DNA of 64,000 nt from Pedobacter sp. MC2016-15. GTDB taxonomy: Bacteria; Bacteroidota; Bacteroidia; Sphingobacteriales; Sphingobacteriaceae. The stretch spans positions 930,001-994,000 of the forward strand of contig NZ_JAPIVS010000001.1 in assembly GCF_026239695.1 (NCBI RefSeq), read 5' to 3'. The notes below the pieces were generated by a model, which was not told where the DNA came from, searched no databases, and worked only from the letters and a program-made list of their open reading frames with translations. The position numbers and the translations under genes were made by a program. Numbering within the stretch: the first letter of the stretch is position 1; each line of letters opens with the position of its first letter. Positions 28,944-36,916 of this stretch are shown piece after piece.

Positions 28944-29525
28944 ATGCACCCATTATTCAATTATATCAACAACTACGCTACAAATCTGATCACTGAGGAC
29001 GACTTCAAAATCATTGAAAGTTATTTCGTTCCTAAGAAGATTAAGAAAAGGCAGTGTCTGTTAGAACAGGGTGCCATATGTAAACAATTTGCATTCATCA
29101 TCAAAGGTGCCATGCGAAAGTATCATACAGACCAGAAAGGTGTAGAGCATATCGTTAATCTGTATATTGAAAACTGGTGGGCGGGCGACCGCGAAAGTTT
29201 CTCTTTTTCTACTCCAAGTGCCTACAGCGTGGACGCCTGGGAAGATTGTGAAGTGCTGCTGGTGACCCGGGAAAGTGTAGCAAAGCTCACCAGTGACTTC
29301 CCGGCTTTTAATGAGATGTTACTCAAGCTCGATGAACGCAACAACATCTCTACACACAGGAGAATCACGTCGGCGATCAGTGGTACTGCAGAACAGCGTT
29401 ACGAGGATTTTGTCGACTGCCATCCTTATTTTGTAAACCGTTTCCCGCAGCATATCATCGCTTCGTACCTCGGTATTTCAAAAGATACCCTGAGTAGGGT
29501 ACGCAAAAAAGGACTACAGAAGTAA
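28944..29525 (+). CDS. Crp/Fnr-family regulator (cNMP-binding domain)
   Basis: This 193-residue protein of the short Bacteroidota type starts with MHPLFNYINNY. The cNMP-binding-like beta-roll covers about 20-120 (RQCLLEQGAICKQFAFIIKGAMRKY, GDRESFSF), but the classical phosphate-binding Arg-Ala pair for cAMP is not evident. The C-terminus holds an HTH: FPQHIIASYLGISKDTLSRV (about 168-187). There are no Fe-S cysteines of the FNR type. It lies 42 bp after the AraC gene. Many such proteins in this phylum act on neighbouring redox genes; here the next gene is a pirin. Confidence 0.9.
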   Translation: MHPLFNYINNYATNLITEDDFKIIESYFVPKKIKKRQCLLEQGAICKQFAFIIKGAMRKYHTDQKGVEHIVNLYIENWWAGDRESFSFSTPSAYSVDAWEDCEVLLVTRESVAKLTSDFPAFNEMLLKLDERNNISTHRRITSAISGTAEQRYEDFVDCHPYFVNRFPQHIIASYLGISKDTLSRVRKKGLQK

Positions 29526-29536
29526 GAGCGTTATCA

Positions 29537-29577
29537 TAGACATTTATCTATATTCTTTATCGTCATAGATCATCGTT
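29537..29577 (+). promoter_or_regulatory. Conserved 41-bp element upstream of pirin 1
   Basis: TAGACA-TT-TATCTA (one mismatch from a perfect inverted repeat), then a 10-base T-rich spacer, TCG, and ATCATCGTT further on. The same element, without a single gap, occurs at 34261-34301 upstream of the GNAT/pirin 2 genes. The ATG of pirin 1 lies 51 bases downstream. Confidence 0.7.
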
Positions 29578-29628
29578 TTTTCCGGGCTGCCCGATGCATT
29601 TTTGCTTCAAATCTAAAGCAATCAGAAT

Positions 29629-30504
29629 ATGCAAAAGAAAACCAGTTTTTCAACCAAAGGACAAAGAGCAGATATCGGAGACCTCACCATCTACCGGATT
29701 CTGGCGAACAGATATACTGATGCTGTTGGTCCCTTTGTGTTCCTGGACCATATCAGTCCCAAAGTACATACCTCGCCTGTAGATAGCAGCACCGGCGCAC
29801 ATCCGCATCGCGGCATAGCTACATTAACTTATATCATTGACGGCGAGGACGAGCATTTTGACAGTGCCGGCAACTATGCAAAGGTATATTCCGGGGGCAT
29901 CCAGTGGATGAAAGCAGGCCATGGTGTGCTTCATGATGAAACTCTGCAACCTGACTCTAAAACAGACAATAACCGCACTCATGCTTTCCAGTTTTGGATT
30001 AACCTTCCGGCGAAAAATAAAGCAGAGCAACCAGAATATTTAGCGATACAAAGTGAAATGGTCCCACAAAAGAACTTACCAAATGATGCTGGCTGGATTA
30101 AAGTAATTGTTGGCAGTTACGAGGATCTGCAATCCATCATTCCCAATTACACCACACAGTTTTTATACCATATCCAGCTTCAGCCGGGACATAGCTTTAA
30201 CATTACGATCGATGAAAAAATTGAAGTCGCTGCTTTCCTGCCAAGTCAGAAAGCGATATTAAACGGAGATGAATTTGGAGAGGGAGAGTTCATAGAATTC
30301 GACAGGGCCGCGGGCGACATCCTAATGGTAAACAAATTGCAGGAAGCTACCGATATCATCCTTTTTGGTGGCGAGCCTTATACAGAAGCTATTGTCGCCA
30401 AGGGCCCTTTTGTGATGAATACTTCTGGCGAAATAGCTGATGCTTACCGCGACTTCTATGCCGGCAACTACGGTAAAATCAAGACAGACGCCGGAAGGGT
30501 TTAG
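29629..30504 (+). CDS. Pirin-family protein 1
   Basis: This 291-residue protein is a bicupin of the pirin family. VGPFVFLDHISPK (about 33-45) and GAHPHRGIATLTYIIDGE (about 57-74) are the conserved N-cupin motifs, and MKAGHGVLHDE follows, holding the His/Glu metal ligands. Pirins bind iron and can have quercetin 2,3-dioxygenase activity or act as redox-linked regulators. It is convergent with the LysR gene. The 41-bp element upstream, shared with the second pirin locus, suggests both are under the same regulator. Confidence 0.93.
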   Translation: MQKKTSFSTKGQRADIGDLTIYRILANRYTDAVGPFVFLDHISPKVHTSPVDSSTGAHPHRGIATLTYIIDGEDEHFDSAGNYAKVYSGGIQWMKAGHGVLHDETLQPDSKTDNNRTHAFQFWINLPAKNKAEQPEYLAIQSEMVPQKNLPNDAGWIKVIVGSYEDLQSIIPNYTTQFLYHIQLQPGHSFNITIDEKIEVAAFLPSQKAILNGDEFGEGEFIEFDRAAGDILMVNKLQEATDIILFGGEPYTEAIVAKGPFVMNTSGEIADAYRDFYAGNYGKIKTDAGRV

Positions 30505-30506
30505 CA

Positions 30507-31370
30507 TCACTGATACATTCCCATAAACGCGCTCAGGGCAGCTGAGCGTGTTTCATTTTTTCTGGAAATCAGTAGGGTATTCATGGTACCAAGCTCCCTG
30601 TTCAATCCATGTTTGGAGATTTTTCGCCCGGCGTAATAGCTTGTGATCACTTCTTCCGGCAACAAGCTGATCCCCACTCCTGCCTCTACAAAATTGATGA
30701 TCCCCTCGATAGAGTTGAGCACAGTACTCTTATAATGTACAATGCCTTTGGAGCTCAGCCAGGCTTCCAGTCTGGCCCTGAAAATACAGCCCTCGCCAAA
30801 TACCACGATCTTCAGCGGCTCCTTAGCCAGCAGATGTTTAAGGCTGGGTCCTTCAGCAGCACTGATCAGCACAAGCTGCTCCTCCCTGATGCTGAGCTGA
30901 TCCAGACCACTGTTATTGATGGGACCGGAAACAAAAGCAGCGTCGAGCTCATAATTGAGTACCCTATCAATCAGTGCGCTCCTCATGGCAGAGCTAAATT
31001 CCAACTCTACGTCGGGATATTTCTCTTCAAAATGCCTGAGTGTCTCCGGAACTTTTAAGGCCATGGTGGTTTCTATACATCCTATTTTCAGGTTGCCAAT
31101 AACCTTGCTACCATGCTGGATATTAACTTTTGCCTCTTCAATCAGGAGCCCGATCTGCTTGCAGTATTTCATCAGGATATGCCCTTCGGGAGTGAGCTCC
31201 ACCTTGCGGGAGCTTCGGAGAAACAGAGGGGCACCAAATTCTTCCTCCAGGCTTTTAATTCTCGCCGTTACGTTACTTTGCACAGTAAACATCGCCTTTG
31301 CGGCCTTTGTAAAACTGCCGGTCGCTTCTACCGCTTCAAATATCTTCAGATCGTTTGTATTCATACCCAT
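30507..31370 (-). CDS. LysR-family transcriptional regulator
   Basis: The start is taken at the ATG at 31370 (287 aa); a GTG at 31373 and an ATG at 31364 are also possible. The N-terminal winged HTH is typical: LKIFEAVEATGSFTKAAKAM (about 8-27) then VQSNVTARIKSLEEEFG and LFLRSSRKVELTPEG. The effector-binding domain (about 90-285) has IGCIETTMALKVPETL and ISLLPEEVI. It is divergent from the alpha/beta-hydrolase gene, with a LysR-type palindrome (31379-31395) in the 77-bp gap, so that hydrolase is the likely target. Confidence 0.93.
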   Translation of the reverse strand: MGMNTNDLKIFEAVEATGSFTKAAKAMFTVQSNVTARIKSLEEEFGAPLFLRSSRKVELTPEGHILMKYCKQIGLLIEEAKVNIQHGSKVIGNLKIGCIETTMALKVPETLRHFEEKYPDVELEFSSAMRSALIDRVLNYELDAAFVSGPINNSGLDQLSIREEQLVLISAAEGPSLKHLLAKEPLKIVVFGEGCIFRARLEAWLSSKGIVHYKSTVLNSIEGIINFVEAGVGISLLPEEVITSYYAGRKISKHGLNRELGTMNTLLISRKNETRSAALSAFMGMYQ

Positions 31371-31378
31371 CACTAAAG

Positions 31379-31395
31379 GTGATACTTAATATCAC
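31379..31395. promoter_or_regulatory. LysR-type operator, GTGATA-N5-TATCAC
   Basis: GTGATACTTAATATCAC is a perfect 6-bp inverted repeat with a 5-base centre and contains the LysR T-N11-A layout. It lies 9 bp from the LysR start and about 50 bp before the -7 box of the hydrolase gene, as expected for a repressing and activating LysR site. Confidence 0.7.
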
Positions 31396-31428
31396 ATCTA
31401 ATCGTTTTATATAATCAAATATGAGCTT

Positions 31429-31436
31429 TAAATTTG
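31429..31436 (+). promoter_or_regulatory. -7 box of the alpha/beta-hydrolase gene; decides its start
   Basis: TAAATTTG matches TAnnTTTG. Because it lies 11 nt before the ATG at 31448 and downstream of the longer in-frame ATG at 31421, translation most likely begins at 31448 (or 31454). TTTT at 31405-31408 is in the -33 region. Confidence 0.55.
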
Positions 31437-31447
31437 ATATAAAAATC

Positions 31448-32323
31448 ATGACAATGGAAAATACATCAATTCATTACCGCAACATTACAGTAAAGGGCTT
31501 AAATATCTTTTACAGAGAGGCGGGCAGAGCCGATGCTCCCATCCTGCTCCTACTGCATGGATACCCTACATCCTCACACATGTTCCGCAATTTGATTCCG
31601 CAGCTTCAGGAAAAGTATCATATCATTGCACCTGATCTTCCGGGTTTCGGATACTCTGATGCACCCGCCCACGATCAGTTCTCCTATACATTTGACAACC
31701 TTGCAGATACTGTACAGGGCTTTATTGATCAGCTAGGTATCAAGCGCTTTGCGGTTTATATCTTCGACTATGGTTCCCCTGTGGGACTGCGACTGGCGAT
31801 GGCCAACCCGGAGAAGATCACCGGCATCATCTCCCAAAACGGAAATGCCTATGAAGAAGGGTTAAGCAAAGAGTGGGAGCCTATCCAAAAGTACTGGAGA
31901 GATCCATCACAGGCCAACCGTGAAGCACTGCGCGACTTCGTTTCAGAAAAGGCTACCTGGTTTCAGTACCATGAAGGTGTGACCGATCCCTCACTGATTG
32001 CCCCGGAGGCATACACGCTGGATCAGTATTTCCTGGACAGGCCCGGCAACATCGAGATTCAGCTCGACCTGGTGAAAGATTACAGGACCAATGTTGCGCT
32101 GTATCCCAAATTCCATGAATATTTCAGGAAATACCAGCCGAAGGTCTTACTGGTATGGGGAAATAAAGATCCTTACTTTTTACCGGCAGGTGCCGAAGCC
32201 TATAAGAAGGACTTACAGGATGCGAAAGTAAAGTTTTACGATACCGGTCATTTTGCGCTGGAGACACACGCTGCAGCAATCGGAGCAGAAATTCTTGAGT
32301 TTATGGTTACACTTCCTGCCTAG
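31448..32323 (+). CDS. Alpha/beta-hydrolase (haloalkane dehalogenase/epoxide hydrolase-like)
   Basis: This is a 291-residue hydrolase counted from MTMENTSIHY. The oxyanion-hole motif is LLLHGYPTSSHMF (about 35-47). The nucleophile elbow VYIFDYGSPVGL has Asp (D107) where lipases have Ser, as in dehalogenases and epoxide hydrolases. The acid is likely in VWGNKDPYF and the base is H268 (DTGHFALE). Substrate is unknown. It is divergent from a LysR gene. Its last 17 bp overlap the convergent ECF sigma gene, so the two transcripts interfere or share an end. Confidence 0.9.
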   Translation: MTMENTSIHYRNITVKGLNIFYREAGRADAPILLLLHGYPTSSHMFRNLIPQLQEKYHIIAPDLPGFGYSDAPAHDQFSYTFDNLADTVQGFIDQLGIKRFAVYIFDYGSPVGLRLAMANPEKITGIISQNGNAYEEGLSKEWEPIQKYWRDPSQANREALRDFVSEKATWFQYHEGVTDPSLIAPEAYTLDQYFLDRPGNIEIQLDLVKDYRTNVALYPKFHEYFRKYQPKVLLVWGNKDPYFLPAGAEAYKKDLQDAKVKFYDTGHFALETHAAAIGAEILEFMVTLPA

Positions 32324-32846
32324 ATGGCAGTGCATCGTATGCCCATCTCTTTCTCAGAATTATCAATCCTGCCCTGATCCGGCTTTTTACTGTACCGAGT
32401 GGGAGATCCAGCAGGGTCCCGATCTCAGTATGGGTATAACCTGTACTATATAATAATAAGGGTTCTGTATAAGTTTTCTGGAGCCGCCGTACCTGCAGCA
32501 ACACATCTATCTGGTCGGTATTGAGTACCGCACACTGACGGCGGTTTAAATTTTTGATCTCCGGTTCCAGCTGACCGGTGATATTTTGCTTCCTGTACGA
32601 TTTTGAATTTAGCTGATCCAAAGCCATATGTGAGCAAATCTTAGCCATCCAGGTATAAATGCTGCCCTTGTCAGGATCATAGTTTGGCAGGGCAATCCAG
32701 ATTTTGATAAAGGCGTCATGCAGCACATCTTCGGCAATCTCCTGGCAGGAAATCTTGTGTCTTACCACTTTTAAAAGCGAGGTATAATAATCGCGGTAAA
32801 GCTGATCAAATGAGGTTTGATTCGCAGATATCTCTTTGGTGGACAT
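32307..32846 (-). CDS. ECF-type RNA polymerase sigma factor
   Basis: This 179-residue protein has sigma region 2 (FDQLYRDYYTSLLKVVRHKI, then IAEDVLHDAFIKIW and YTWMAKICSHMALDQLNS) and sigma region 4 (LLLYSTGYTHTEIGTLLDLP then GTVKSRIRAGLIIL), the usual ECF order. No anti-sigma gene is adjacent: downstream lies the convergent hydrolase it overlaps by 17 bp, and upstream an SDR gene. ECF factors typically respond to envelope or oxidative stress; the signal here is unknown. Confidence 0.93.
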   Translation of the reverse strand: MSTKEISANQTSFDQLYRDYYTSLLKVVRHKISCQEIAEDVLHDAFIKIWIALPNYDPDKGSIYTWMAKICSHMALDQLNSKSYRKQNITGQLEPEIKNLNRRQCAVLNTDQIDVLLQVRRLQKTYTEPLLLYSTGYTHTEIGTLLDLPLGTVKSRIRAGLIILRKRWAYDALPSRQEV

Positions 32847-32866
32847 AGTTCAGATAATAGTCATCT

Positions 32867-32907
32867 GCAGGCAGGACAATAATTTTTTCAAAAAGTCCTA
32901 TGCCTGC
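32867..32907 (-). other. Hairpin between SDR and ECF sigma genes
   Basis: On the minus strand GCAGGC-(AT)-AGGAC pairs with GTCCT-GCCTGC (11 bp with a 2-base bulge), with a TTTTT/AAAAA part in the loop. It lies 23 bp past the SDR stop and 20 bp before the sigma start. It could be an attenuator or a weak terminator; there is no T-run after it. Confidence 0.4.
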
Positions 32908-32929
32908 TGATGTTTATTATTGACCCGCT

Positions 32930-33727
32930 CTATTTCACCACAGGGAAATTACCTCCATCAATGATATAATTGGCTCCCGTAATGTATGAGGCTTTTGGTG
33001 ATACCAGAAAGTAAACCAGCTCGGCCGTTTCTTCAGGCGCCGCCATCCTGCCCATCGGCACGCCACCAACACGGTTAAACAGCCCCTGCGTCATCTCTTC
33101 CATTGTGATCCCCGCTTTCTGCGCCAGGTTATCCAGGAAAGACGACATCGCTTCAGTTTTATTTAATCCAGGTGATACCGTCACCACCCTGACACCCTGC
33201 GGAGCCACCTCATCGGACAAGGATTTGCTGTAGGAGTTTAGTGCCGACTTAGCCGCACTGTAAGCCATGGTAGATTCCCAGATCGGAAACTGGCTGCTGG
33301 AAGTGGAGATATGAATGATTACACCGCTTTTCTGCTCCAGCATCCCGGGTAGCAAGGCCCTGTCCAGACGCACTGAAGATAGCAGGTTTATCTGCAGCGC
33401 CTGATCCCAGTGTTCGTCGCTCAGCGTGCTGTGCCCCCCACCGGGAAATGTATTTGCACCCATGTTGTTCACCAGGATATCTACGCCACCAAACTTTTCG
33501 TTGATCTCCTGAGCCAGTTGATTAACCTCTTCCGTCTTCGACAAGTCTGCCACTATAAAATGATAAGGCAGCGTAGTCTCCTCCGGCGCATTGCGGGCAG
33601 TCACGATGACTGTAGCCCCGGCAGCGATCAGCCTTGCAGTTATTGCTTTTCCAATACCTTTTGTGCCGCCTGTAACTAACGCTATTTTTCCCAGGAGATC
33701 CTGCTCCTGCTGTTGAATATTTTTCAT
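32930..33727 (-). CDS. Short-chain dehydrogenase/reductase (SDR)
   Basis: This 265-residue SDR has TGGTKGIG (about 20-27) for the cofactor, NNMGANTFPGGGH (about 87-99), catalytic Ser in HISTSSSQFP (about 144-153), and Tyr/Lys in YSAAKSALNSY (about 160-170). The AMSSFLDNLAQKAGITMEEM segment is typical of this subfamily. It is divergent from the HxlR regulator with 129 bp between the starts, so it is the natural HxlR target. SDR proteins paired with HxlR regulators in other bacteria respond to reactive aldehydes or quinones; that role here is inferred. Confidence 0.9.
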   Translation of the reverse strand: MKNIQQQEQDLLGKIALVTGGTKGIGKAITARLIAAGATVIVTARNAPEETTLPYHFIVADLSKTEEVNQLAQEINEKFGGVDILVNNMGANTFPGGGHSTLSDEHWDQALQINLLSSVRLDRALLPGMLEQKSGVIIHISTSSSQFPIWESTMAYSAAKSALNSYSKSLSDEVAPQGVRVVTVSPGLNKTEAMSSFLDNLAQKAGITMEEMTQGLFNRVGGVPMGRMAAPEETAELVYFLVSPKASYITGANYIIDGGNFPVVK

Positions 33728-33856
33728 TGTCTTTGATTTAAATTACTTTTGTTTCGCAAAGAAACTAAAGTAGAGGCTGGCATTTCAGATTTCCACTCAG
33801 ATTGGTGGTAACCAGTCGGTAACTAAAGGCAAATACTGGTATCATAGACGTAACTA

Positions 33857-34216
33857 ATGAGAAAACAACTTCAAAACCCTGATAACTGCGCTATTGTGCG
33901 CACTATGGGCTATATTGGCGGGAAATGGAAACCGATCGTACTCATCCGGATACTTAATGGCGTGAAGGTACGTTTCGGAAAACTCGCCGTGCAGATGCCC
34001 GATATCTCGCGGAAGATCCTGAGTCAGCAGCTTAAGGAACTCGAGGAAGATGGTTTGATCGTCCGCCACAGCTATATGGAGAAACCTCCGCGCGTGGAGT
34101 ATGAACTGACTGAGCTCGGAAAAACGGTCATACCGGTACTAAAAGCAATGCACGACTGGGGGACACACATGGAAGATCCCGAAAAAAAATCTGTATGGGA
34201 ACCTGTAATTCCCTAA
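33857..34216 (+). CDS. HxlR-family transcriptional regulator
   Basis: This 119-residue winged-helix protein has IGGKWKPIVLIRIL (about 20-33), typical of the HxlR start of helix 1, followed by PDISRKILSQQLKELEEDGLI (recognition region, about 49-69) and YELTELGKTVIPVL (wing and dimer helix). There is one Cys (C13, NCAIVRTMGYIGG), the position often used by HxlR proteins to sense reactive electrophiles. It is divergent from the SDR gene. The palindromic element at 34261, just after its stop and upstream of the GNAT gene, is a candidate site for it. Confidence 0.92.
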   Translation: MRKQLQNPDNCAIVRTMGYIGGKWKPIVLIRILNGVKVRFGKLAVQMPDISRKILSQQLKELEEDGLIVRHSYMEKPPRVEYELTELGKTVIPVLKAMHDWGTHMEDPEKKSVWEPVIP

Positions 34217-34260
34217 TTTACCATCCCCTTTCAGCCTTCTTAAGCTGAATATTTTTAAAG

Positions 34261-34301
34261 TAGACATTTGTCTACTTTTTTTTTCGATATATATCATCGT
34301 T
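34261..34301 (+). promoter_or_regulatory. Conserved 41-bp element upstream of GNAT/pirin 2
   Basis: TAGACA-TT-TGTCTA is a perfect inverted repeat, followed by a T-run, TCG and ATCATCGTT. It aligns gap-free with 29537-29577 upstream of pirin 1. It starts 45 bp after the HxlR stop and lies 115 bp before the GNAT start. Confidence 0.7.
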
Positions 34302-34416
34302 GCCCATTTACCCGGTTAACGAGATTAGCAGGCCCAACCTGCAACAAAGTATCATACCCGAAATACTGATAAGTACCGGTATGATCATCAGGAAGGGTCT
34401 AAACAATTAGCACATC

Positions 34417-34713
34417 ATGGAAAATACAAAAGTAGTTTTTAACGACAATGGTTATGGCGAAGTGCAGCTTTTCTCAAATGATACCAAAGCCGGAGAAATG
34501 GTCATTTCTATCAATCACGCAAAATTAGTGGTCTACCATACCGAAGTTCGTCCGGAATATGAGGGACAAGGATTTGCGAAACTATTACTCGATCAGTTAG
34601 TGGGCTATGCCAGGGAAAACGGTTTGAAGATCATTCCGCTATGCCCCTATGTATATGCCCAGTTCAGACGCCATCCAACACTTTATGCAGATATCTGGTC
34701 GAACGTTCATTAG
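34417..34713 (+). CDS. Small GNAT-type N-acetyltransferase
   Basis: This 98-residue protein belongs to the small GNAT group (COG2388/YidJ-like). Acetyl-CoA binding motif A is seen as VVYHTEVRPEYEGQGFAKLLL (about 39-59), with the Q/GxGxA-type turn at GQGFA, and the C-terminal CPYVYAQFRRHP matches the conserved CPF/YV...HP motif of that group. Function in the family is poorly known; it may acetylate small molecules or proteins. It is probably in the same transcription unit as pirin 2, 94 bp downstream, though pirin 2 has its own promoter-like box. Confidence 0.85.
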   Translation: MENTKVVFNDNGYGEVQLFSNDTKAGEMVISINHAKLVVYHTEVRPEYEGQGFAKLLLDQLVGYARENGLKIIPLCPYVYAQFRRHPTLYADIWSNVH

Positions 34714-34761
34714 AGCAGATTGGCAGCAGGCGCTCAGAACGATATTATCATACATCAATGA

Positions 34762-34789
34762 TTTGTAGCTGACATAACCTGTAACTTAG
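34762..34789 (+). promoter_or_regulatory. Promoter-like pair for pirin 2
   Basis: TTTG at 34762-34765, a 16-base spacer and TAACTTAG (one mismatch to TAnnTTTG) at 34782-34789. The spacing is the same as in the SDR promoter at 27085, and the ATG follows 18 bases later. Confidence 0.5.
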
Positions 34790-34807
34790 TAGAAATAAAA
34801 CTTAATT

Positions 34808-35722
34808 ATGCTGGACATAGTAATTTCATCACGACAGGCAAATATAGGTCCTGGTTTTGCGGTCAAACGTATCTTGCCTTACCAACTCCGGCGGATGGTC
34901 GGCCCCTTCATCTTCATGGATCATGGCGGTCCGGTGGCTATGCCCTCCGCGGCTTTCAGCAATATGGATGTGCTGCCCCACCCACACATTGGCTTATCTA
35001 CAGTAAGTTATCTGTTCAGCGGCGAGGTTACCCACCGCGATTCCCTTGGCGTAGAGCAGGTAATCAAACCCGGAGAAGTGAACTGGATGACCGCCGGAAA
35101 AGGGATAGCGCACAGCGAAAGGTTCGAAGATCCCGCCATCAGGGCCGGTGGAAATTTGGAAATGATCCAGACCTGGGTGGCCTTACCTGAAAAAGATGAG
35201 GAAGCAGATCCTTCTTTCAGAAATTTCAGCGCCGATCAATTACCGGTATTCACGGACAAGGGTGTCTGGATGCGGCTGATCGCAGGTGAAGCTTTCGGAC
35301 TCAAAAACGAAGTGCAGACCACCTCCCCCCTGTTTTACCTGCATGTGGTGCTGGAAAAGGGTTCAAGGTTTGGCATCCCTACAGGACATAGTGAAAGGGG
35401 TGTATACATCGCTAAAGGCAGTGTTACAGTAAATGGCAATCTTTATCAGGAAGGGCAACTGCTGGTGTTCAGTCAGGGCGTAGATCCGCTGATCATCGCT
35501 GCCGAGCAGTCTACCCTGATGATGCTGGGCGGTGAACATCTTGGCGAAAGATATATCTGGTGGAACTTCGTATCCAGTCGTAAGGAAAGGATAGAACAGG
35601 CGAAGGAGGACTGGAAACAGGGACGTATTATACTGCCGCCAAACGACAACGAAGAGTTTATTCCTTTACCCGTCATGAATTCGAAGCCTGCCGGAGGACC
35701 GCCTCCGAATGCGCTGTCTTAG
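34808..35722 (+). CDS. Pirin-family protein 2
   Basis: This 304-residue bicupin has the pirin motifs MVGPFIFMDHGGPVAMP (about 30-46), HPHIGLSTVSYLFSGE (about 60-75) and MTAGKGIAHSERF. It differs from pirin 1 in HPHIG instead of HPHRG, so the metal site is kept but a neighbouring Arg is lost. It is followed by a luciferase-like gene on the same strand with a 101-bp gap. It is likely redox-related, but activity is unproven. Confidence 0.92.
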   Translation: MLDIVISSRQANIGPGFAVKRILPYQLRRMVGPFIFMDHGGPVAMPSAAFSNMDVLPHPHIGLSTVSYLFSGEVTHRDSLGVEQVIKPGEVNWMTAGKGIAHSERFEDPAIRAGGNLEMIQTWVALPEKDEEADPSFRNFSADQLPVFTDKGVWMRLIAGEAFGLKNEVQTTSPLFYLHVVLEKGSRFGIPTGHSERGVYIAKGSVTVNGNLYQEGQLLVFSQGVDPLIIAAEQSTLMMLGGEHLGERYIWWNFVSSRKERIEQAKEDWKQGRIILPPNDNEEFIPLPVMNSKPAGGPPPNALS

Positions 35723-35823
35723 AATAACCTGCAGGCAAGACCTGAAAAAAAACAGAACAGCTCACAAAGATTGTATCAATTGAGAACATCTCATTTATAA
35801 AAAAACATATTAAAAAGCATATC

Positions 35824-36846
35824 ATGGAAATAGGTATAGATAGTTTTGCTTCGGCAATGTATGGAAGCAACTCACTGAGTAGTGAAGTAGCAATGGATCA
35901 GCTGCTGGACAGAATAGTAACAGCAGATGAAGCCGGACTGCACATCTTCGGGATCGGTGAGCATCATAAACGGGAATTCCTGGACTCCGCGCCGGCGGTA
36001 ATTCTTGCTGCAGCAGCGGCCCGGACAAAAAACATCAGGCTGGCCAGTGCGGTAACAGTATTGAGCACCTCAGATCCGGTGCGCGTCTTCCAGAGTTTTT
36101 CAACCCTCGATATCATTTCCAAAGGCCGTGCAGAGATCGTCGTAGGCCGTGGTTCAGCCATCGAGGCTTATCCTTTGTTTGGATTTGAACTGAAAGACTA
36201 TGATGCATTGTTCAAGGAAAAACTGGATCTGCTGTTGCGCATCCGGGATGAGGAATTCATCACCTGGTCGGGCAAGTTCCGTCCTGCAATGCATGAGCAA
36301 CCCGTATATCCGCGTCCTCTACAGGAAAAGATGCCTGTATGGCTGGGTGTCGGCGGCACGCCAGAATCCTTTGCCCGTGCGGGGCGCCTTGGTCTCCCAT
36401 TAATGGTGGCCATCATCGGCGGCGAGCCTCACCGCTTCAGACCATTGGTAGACCTGTACCGTCAGGCAGGTAAAGAGGCCGGGTTCAGTCCTGAACAGTT
36501 AAAGGTAGGACTGCATTCTCCGGGCTATGTAAGTACAGATGATACCACTGCTACCACAGAATATTATCCTGGTTATGCCGAGTTGTGGACAAAACTGGGT
36601 CGTGAACGTGGATGGCCACCAGTAACCAGACACCAGTTCGACAGTCTGATTGCGCCAAGCGGTGTACTTGTTGTCGGCGGACCGGAGAAGGTTGCAGAAA
36701 AACTATTAAGACACAGTGAGGCCCTTGGTGGTGTAGACCGTTTTACCTTCCAGATGGATAACGCCGGACTAACACATGAGCAGCTAAAACGCTCCATTGA
36801 ACTGATCGGCAGCAAAGTAATTCCGCTGATCGCACAAAAATCTTAA
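35824..36846 (+). CDS. Luciferase-like (LLM class) flavin oxidoreductase
   Basis: This 340-residue protein is an F420/FMN-type luciferase-fold monooxygenase. MEIGIDSFASAMYGSNSLS starts the beta-barrel. GIGEHHKREFLDSAPAVILA (about 42-61), VLSTSDPVRVFQSFSTLDII (the SDP cis-peptide region, about 79-98), GRAEIVVGRGSAIEAYPLFG (about 101-120) and the C-terminal VGGPEKVAEKLL are class hallmarks. Reduced FMN is supplied by a separate reductase. It is the last gene of a pirin-linked run and is followed by a hairpin. Substrate unknown. Confidence 0.92.
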   Translation: MEIGIDSFASAMYGSNSLSSEVAMDQLLDRIVTADEAGLHIFGIGEHHKREFLDSAPAVILAAAAARTKNIRLASAVTVLSTSDPVRVFQSFSTLDIISKGRAEIVVGRGSAIEAYPLFGFELKDYDALFKEKLDLLLRIRDEEFITWSGKFRPAMHEQPVYPRPLQEKMPVWLGVGGTPESFARAGRLGLPLMVAIIGGEPHRFRPLVDLYRQAGKEAGFSPEQLKVGLHSPGYVSTDDTTATTEYYPGYAELWTKLGRERGWPPVTRHQFDSLIAPSGVLVVGGPEKVAEKLLRHSEALGGVDRFTFQMDNAGLTHEQLKRSIELIGSKVIPLIAQKS

Positions 36847-36849
36847 TCA

Positions 36850-36888
36850 TAAAAAAAGCCCTCAGGTTTTAGATCAAAACCTGAGGGC
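36850..36888 (-). terminator. Rho-independent terminator of SusC/SusD pair 2
   Basis: On the minus strand GCCCTCAGGTTTT and AAAACCTGAGGGC form a perfect 13-bp stem with a 5-base loop, followed by TTTTTTT. It ends the minus-strand SusC/SusD operon. On the plus strand it also follows the luciferase-like gene, but without a T-run on that side. Confidence 0.9.
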
Positions 36889-36916
36889 ATTCTATGAGAG
36901 TGTAATTAACGAGTTC

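Noticed and set aside
31421..31447. Upstream ATG at 31421 as the start of the alpha/beta-hydrolase
   Set aside because: The -7 box at 31429-31436 lies downstream of it, so a transcript from that promoter would not contain it.
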